From positions 1 through 33,416 of the forward strand of contig JAKEEU010000330.1 in assembly GCA_022616415.1 (NCBI GenBank): DNA of 33,416 nt, given 5' to 3'. The DNA is from Candidatus Zhuqueibacterota bacterium. Its GTDB lineage: Bacteria; Zhuqueibacterota; Zhuqueibacteria; Zhuqueibacterales; Zhuqueibacteraceae. Under the pieces are notes generated by a model, which worked only from the letters and a program-made list of their open reading frames with translations, was not told where the DNA came from and made no database searches. How positions within the stretch are numbered: position 1 is the first letter of the stretch; each line of letters starts with the position of its first letter. This document shows positions 33,358 to 33,416 of this stretch, piece after piece. The translations under genes and the position numbers were made by a program.

Positions 33358-33416
33358 ACATAGGTGACAGATGTTGGGTTTCAATTCACGAGGGTTTGAT
33401 TCAGGCCGTTTGGACA

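Noticed and set aside
1..33416. rRNA, tRNA, tmRNA, riboswitch or insertion-sequence transposase
   Set aside because: No sequence resembling these was recognised on reading both strands. A covariance-model search was not possible here, so small structured RNAs could be missed.

Overview
The window looks like a chromosomal segment of an uncultured Gram-negative bacterium. The evidence is Sec signal peptides and lipoboxes, a System I (Ccm) cytochrome c maturation cluster, a LysM-FecR/CHASE2-kinase pair, universal stress proteins, and many short palindromic intergenic repeats. This mix suggests a member of the FCB group or a nearby candidate phylum (KSB1-like), but that placement is inferred from gene content and no marker gene is present. 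No rRNA, tRNA, CRISPR array, integrase or intact transposase was seen.

Layout. (1) 0.2-4.7 kb: a DUF2231 membrane protein and a split ccm cluster, ccmH, then an interrupted AlbA_2/ATPase-type gene behind a dispersed repeat, then a CcmI-like zinc-ribbon protein and overlapping ccmA and ccmB. (2) 4.9-13 kb: housekeeping and surface genes. These are a Ppx/GppA phosphatase, an endonuclease/exonuclease/phosphatase-fold lipoprotein, a BNR/sialidase-fold lipoprotein, a secreted LysM-FecR protein overlapping a CHASE2 Ser/Thr kinase, a small orphan ORF with a perfect Shine-Dalgarno, and a tandem UspA protein on the minus strand. (3) 13.1-25.2 kb: an accessory region. It opens with a DarTG-type locus whose toxin has lost its middle, then a 1.7-kb mosaic of fragments (ABC solute-binding protein, Ser/Thr kinase, HigBA, AlbA_2, Fic). 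Next come an apparently intact overlapping pair (unknown small protein plus DUF2283) that resembles a toxin-antitoxin module, and a very AT-rich island with five orphan genes including a DUF3800-like protein. After these are an HD-domain protein, a deleted chloroperoxidase-type hydrolase, an intact hydrolase, a STAS protein, and an orphan 318-aa protein followed by a PIN-like stub. (4) 25.2-33 kb: folC, then on the minus strand a giant CPBP-type membrane protease (frameshifted in this sequence), an LLM flavin-dependent oxidoreductase and an SDR-SCP2 fusion.

The main theme is a toxin-antitoxin/defence hotspot under decay. At least three genes (DarT, Fic, the chloroperoxidase-like hydrolase) keep both ends but lack the central catalytic part, and several others survive only as abutting fragments. 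Against this background, the intact elements are the best candidates for something undescribed: the 16664-17400 pair, the AT-rich cassette at 17744-20934, and the DarG macrodomain protein without an active toxin. A 106-bp repeat occurs near both window ends in opposite orientation, with about 96% identity counted by eye.
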